A DNA stretch of 7,835 bases from contig JACDBF010000018.1 of NCBI GenBank assembly GCA_013695055.1, positions 1 to 7,835 of the forward strand. Direction: 5' to 3'. This stretch comes from Actinomycetota bacterium (GTDB lineage: Bacteria; Actinomycetota; CADDZG01; WHSQ01). Each line of letters opens with the position of its first letter. Position 1 is the first letter of the stretch. The notes under the pieces were generated by a model that had not been told where the DNA came from, ran no database searches, and worked only from the letters and a program-made list of their open reading frames with translations. Shown piece after piece: positions 5,597-7,835 of this stretch. Made by a program: the position numbers and the translations under genes.

Positions 5597-6082
5597 ATGA
5601 TCTCGCCGGAGGTCCGTCCGCTGCGCACCATGGATGCGAACCGCTGCGACGCGATCATCGCGAGCTTGCCGTACCACTTCGGGCTCGAGGAAGGCAGACT
5701 GGAGTGCGCCGCCGCGGTTCGAGGCCAAGATGGTCTCGTGGCCGTCGTCGACGGGCTCGTCATCGGATTTCTGACCTTCGTCCGTCACTACGATGCGGCC
5801 GCAGAGATCACTTGGATGGCCGTTCATGCCGAACACCGGCGTCGAGGAGTCGGCCACCGATTGCTAGACGGGCTGTGCCGCGCCATCGCGTCCGAAGGGC
5901 GAAGGCTGTTGTTGGTCCTGACGGTATCTGCCTCCGACACTGGCTCCGAGCCAGAGGATGGCTACCAATCGACACGTTCCTTCTATCGATCGGTGGGTTT
6001 CGTCCTGGGGCGGGACCTGCCGGGGTACTGGACGGACGACACGCCGGTCCTCATGGTTCGTCCGCTCGGCTTGGCCAAATAA
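5597..6082 (+). CDS. GNAT-family N-acetyltransferase
   Basis: Acetyl-CoA-dependent acetyltransferase of 161 residues, normal for a single GNAT domain. Motif A is clear: the strand EITWMAVHAEH (70-80) runs into the acetyl-CoA pyrophosphate loop RRRGVG (81-86) and helix HRLLDGLCRAI. The motif-B-like SFYRSVGF (128-135) follows a loop rich in acidic residues (112-122). ATG 5597 is preceded by GGGGGA (5585-5590) at 6 bases. It lies 15 bases after the glycosylase stop on the same strand, pointing to one transcript. The acceptor (small amine, antibiotic or protein) cannot be inferred; it is not close to a family I can name. Confidence 0.9.
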   Translation: MISPEVRPLRTMDANRCDAIIASLPYHFGLEEGRLECAAAVRGQDGLVAVVDGLVIGFLTFVRHYDAAAEITWMAVHAEHRRRGVGHRLLDGLCRAIASEGRRLLLVLTVSASDTGSEPEDGYQSTRSFYRSVGFVLGRDLPGYWTDDTPVLMVRPLGLAK

Positions 6083-6187
6083 GGACACCGATGCGCCGGC
6101 CCACACCAAGCAAAGGGAGCCATGCGGAGCCGCGCGCGAAACGCCCCTCGATACATGGTAAGACCTCCCTGTAGAAAAGGGTTGGCA

Positions 6188-6194
6188 GAGGGAG
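6188..6194 (+). promoter_or_regulatory. Ribosome binding site that decides the start of the secreted protein
   Basis: GAGGGAG lies 5 bases before GTG at 6200. The GTG gives a textbook signal peptide directly, while the ATG at 6122 would add 26 arginine-rich residues in front of it and has no comparable ribosome site except an overlapping purine run. Confidence 0.7.
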
Positions 6195-6199
6195 AAAAT

Positions 6200-7831
6200 G
6201 TGAAGAAGCTGGGGGCAGTTTTCTTATGCGTGCTCGTGATGGGGCTGGTCGGTCAGACGGCACAGGCCACGTCCGGAAGCTCCAAGGGCGACCAGAGTCA
6301 GTCCCGATGGTCTCTCGCCGGAAGAATGCTCAAAGCGCAGGCGCCGAAGCGGTCGGCGGCCCCCTCCGGGTTCCTTCCGTCGGAAATCGAGTGCACCGTC
6401 AACGGCCGGCCGGACAACTTGAACCTCGACTGTGACGACCCCGTGTTCGAGGCTCCGAACAACGAGCCGGACATCGAGGTGGATCCCCAAGATCCGAACC
6501 ACATGATCGCAAGCTCGAATGACTACGAATCGTGTTGCGACCAGTTCTACACGACCTTTGACGGCGGGCGGACATGGACGACGGGCGACATGTCGGCCGA
6601 AGATCCGAACCGCATCGGCAGCGACCCCGTCACGGTGTTCGATCCCGTTAGTGGGAACGCCATCCATGCGTCGCTCAACTTCCTGATCACCGAGGATGGT
6701 CTTGCGGACGACGGTGACGTCGTCGTATCGCTGTCCGAAGACGGGGGCCTCACATGGGGCGATCCAGTTGTGGTCGGCCCCGGCCTCGGGGATGACGACG
6801 ACCCTCTTCAGATCTTCAACGACAAGGAATGGATCGTCACCGACACGAATCCCGAGTCGCCGTACTACGGACGCACGTACCTGACCTGGACCGCCTTCCG
6901 CAGCGAGACTGGAGTCTACGCTGAGTCTCCGATCATTGAGGCTCACAGCGATGACGGCGGCGAGACCTGGACCGACCCGCAGGAGATCTCAGGCAGCGAT
7001 CGGACATGCACTTACCAGGAGACCGGGGCCGCGCGCGAATGCGACGAGGACCAGTTCTCGGTTCCAACCGTGGCACCCGACGGCACTTTGTCCGTGGCGT
7101 TCGAGAACGGCCAGCACGAAGCCGCTTGGGAAGGTGACGAGCTTTTCGAGAGTCAATACATGGTCGTGCAATCAACTGACGGCGGCGAATCCTTTTCGAG
7201 CCCCGAATCCGTCGTCGACCTCGAGGACGGAAGCGCGGACTACCCGCTCAACGTCAACGACCGGCAGACACTCACCGATTATCAGATCCGCGTTAACTCG
7301 GCCGGCAACATCGTCGCGAGTCCGATCGACGGGAAGCTTTATCTCGTCTTCTCGGACAATCGGGCAGGCCGGCATGACGTCCGTCGTCCGGTGACCAACA
7401 CCAACGTCTACATGATGACATCGAGGGACGGCGAGCACTGGCGTGGACCATTGCGGGTCAACACCGGACCGGCCGATCAATGGTTCCCGTGGGTGGAGGT
7501 AAATCCGGTTAACGGAAAGGTAGGGGTCATTTACCACGACCGCCTCGAGAGAGAAGGACGTGTCTACGACACCTCACTCAGTGAGGGCCGTCCGGGTAAC
7601 TTCGAATACGATGTGATTTCCAACGAGAGGTCACACCCGAACAACTCCTTGTACTTCCGAGCGCGCGTCGACGAATGTCGTAAGTGCGCGACGTTCCACG
7701 GGGACTATATCGGGATCGACTATGGCTCCGACGGCAAGGCGAACCTCGTCTGGACCGACATGCGGCGCTTCATCGACCTCGGGAAAGGCGCTCGCGGATA
7801 CACAGAGAACATCTTCTTTTCTCAGCGCTAA
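6200..7831 (+). CDS. Secreted Asp-box (BNR) repeat beta-propeller protein, sialidase-like
   Basis: Predicted exported protein of 543 residues from GTG 6200. The signal peptide has KK at 2-3, a hydrophobic core at about 4-18 and an AQA|TS cleavage site after residue 23. Five Asp-box repeats mark beta-propeller blades: TFDGGRTW (119-126), SEDGGLTW (179-186), SDDGGETW (250-257), STDGGESF (325-332) and SRDGEHW (408-414). Other landmarks are NNEPDIEVDPQDPN (87-100), an acidic GDDDDP (197-202) that may bind calcium, FNDKEW (206-211), and FHGDYIGID (499-507) near the end. The mature chain has eight cysteines, including an adjacent pair at 112-113, so disulfides are likely. Such proteins are often auto-named exo-alpha-sialidase, but I find no FRIP motif and no convincing arginine triad, so enzymatic function is unproven. 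The gene is complete, ending at TAA 7829-7831. Confidence 0.85.
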   Translation: MKKLGAVFLCVLVMGLVGQTAQATSGSSKGDQSQSRWSLAGRMLKAQAPKRSAAPSGFLPSEIECTVNGRPDNLNLDCDDPVFEAPNNEPDIEVDPQDPNHMIASSNDYESCCDQFYTTFDGGRTWTTGDMSAEDPNRIGSDPVTVFDPVSGNAIHASLNFLITEDGLADDGDVVVSLSEDGGLTWGDPVVVGPGLGDDDDPLQIFNDKEWIVTDTNPESPYYGRTYLTWTAFRSETGVYAESPIIEAHSDDGGETWTDPQEISGSDRTCTYQETGAARECDEDQFSVPTVAPDGTLSVAFENGQHEAAWEGDELFESQYMVVQSTDGGESFSSPESVVDLEDGSADYPLNVNDRQTLTDYQIRVNSAGNIVASPIDGKLYLVFSDNRAGRHDVRRPVTNTNVYMMTSRDGEHWRGPLRVNTGPADQWFPWVEVNPVNGKVGVIYHDRLEREGRVYDTSLSEGRPGNFEYDVISNERSHPNNSLYFRARVDECRKCATFHGDYIGIDYGSDGKANLVWTDMRRFIDLGKGARGYTENIFFSQR

Positions 7832-7835
7832 GCGG

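Noticed and set aside
6122..6199. Upstream ATG start for the secreted protein, adding 26 residues
   Set aside because: The extension is Arg/Pro-rich and would bury the signal peptide; GTG 6200 has a good ribosome site and gives a standard signal peptide.
6224..6946. Minus-strand open reading frame of 240 codons opposite the secreted protein
   Set aside because: It is antisense to a gene with a signal peptide and repeated Asp-box motifs; no domain or ribosome site supports it.
1..7835. CRISPR array, tRNA or rRNA gene, phage or toxin-antitoxin module
   Set aside because: No regularly spaced repeats, no cloverleaf or rRNA-like stretch, and no phage or toxin-antitoxin protein motifs were seen on either strand.

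Overview
The window comes from a high-GC bacterium, most likely a soil or aquatic Actinomycetota lineage. The evidence is GC-rich third codon positions, frequent GTG and TTG starts with good Shine-Dalgarno sequences, and protein types (QueA-like/SDR pair, AlkA-like glycosylase with an actinobacterial look, secreted Asp-box protein) typical of that phylum. Taxonomy is inferred from protein character only; no rRNA or tRNA gene is visible.

Layout. Bases 1 to about 1101 are the right-hand part of an IS256 (Mutator) family insertion sequence with an uninterrupted transposase reading frame whose 5' end lies outside the window. Next, on the minus strand, comes a tightly coupled two-gene operon: a short-chain dehydrogenase (2981 to 2274) and a divergent QueA-like protein (2277 to 1192), overlapping by the four bases GTGA. 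Divergent from it is a SoxR-type [2Fe-2S] MerR regulator (3067-3531). The 85-base gap between them carries a minus-strand promoter-like pair with a 19-base spacer, the architecture MerR-family activators act on, overlaid on an 11-base tandem repeat and an imperfect dyad. The simplest reading is a redox-switched SDR/QueA-like operon.

Bases 3532-4678 look like decayed sequence: the C-terminal half of a zinc-dependent alcohol dehydrogenase without its catalytic zinc domain, then what looks like a frameshifted remnant of a small membrane ion-channel gene.

Bases 4679-6082 hold a probable operon of an AlkA-like DNA glycosylase, with Glu where the family usually has its catalytic Asp, and a GNAT acetyltransferase, 15 bases apart. 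The window closes with a complete secreted protein (6200-7831) with a signal peptide and five Asp-box (BNR) repeats, of the type usually auto-annotated as sialidase but without recognisable sialidase catalytic motifs.

The best candidate for something undescribed is the SoxR-SDR-QueA-like unit. Its QueA-like member has altered signature motifs, so its substrate may not be queuosine-tRNA.
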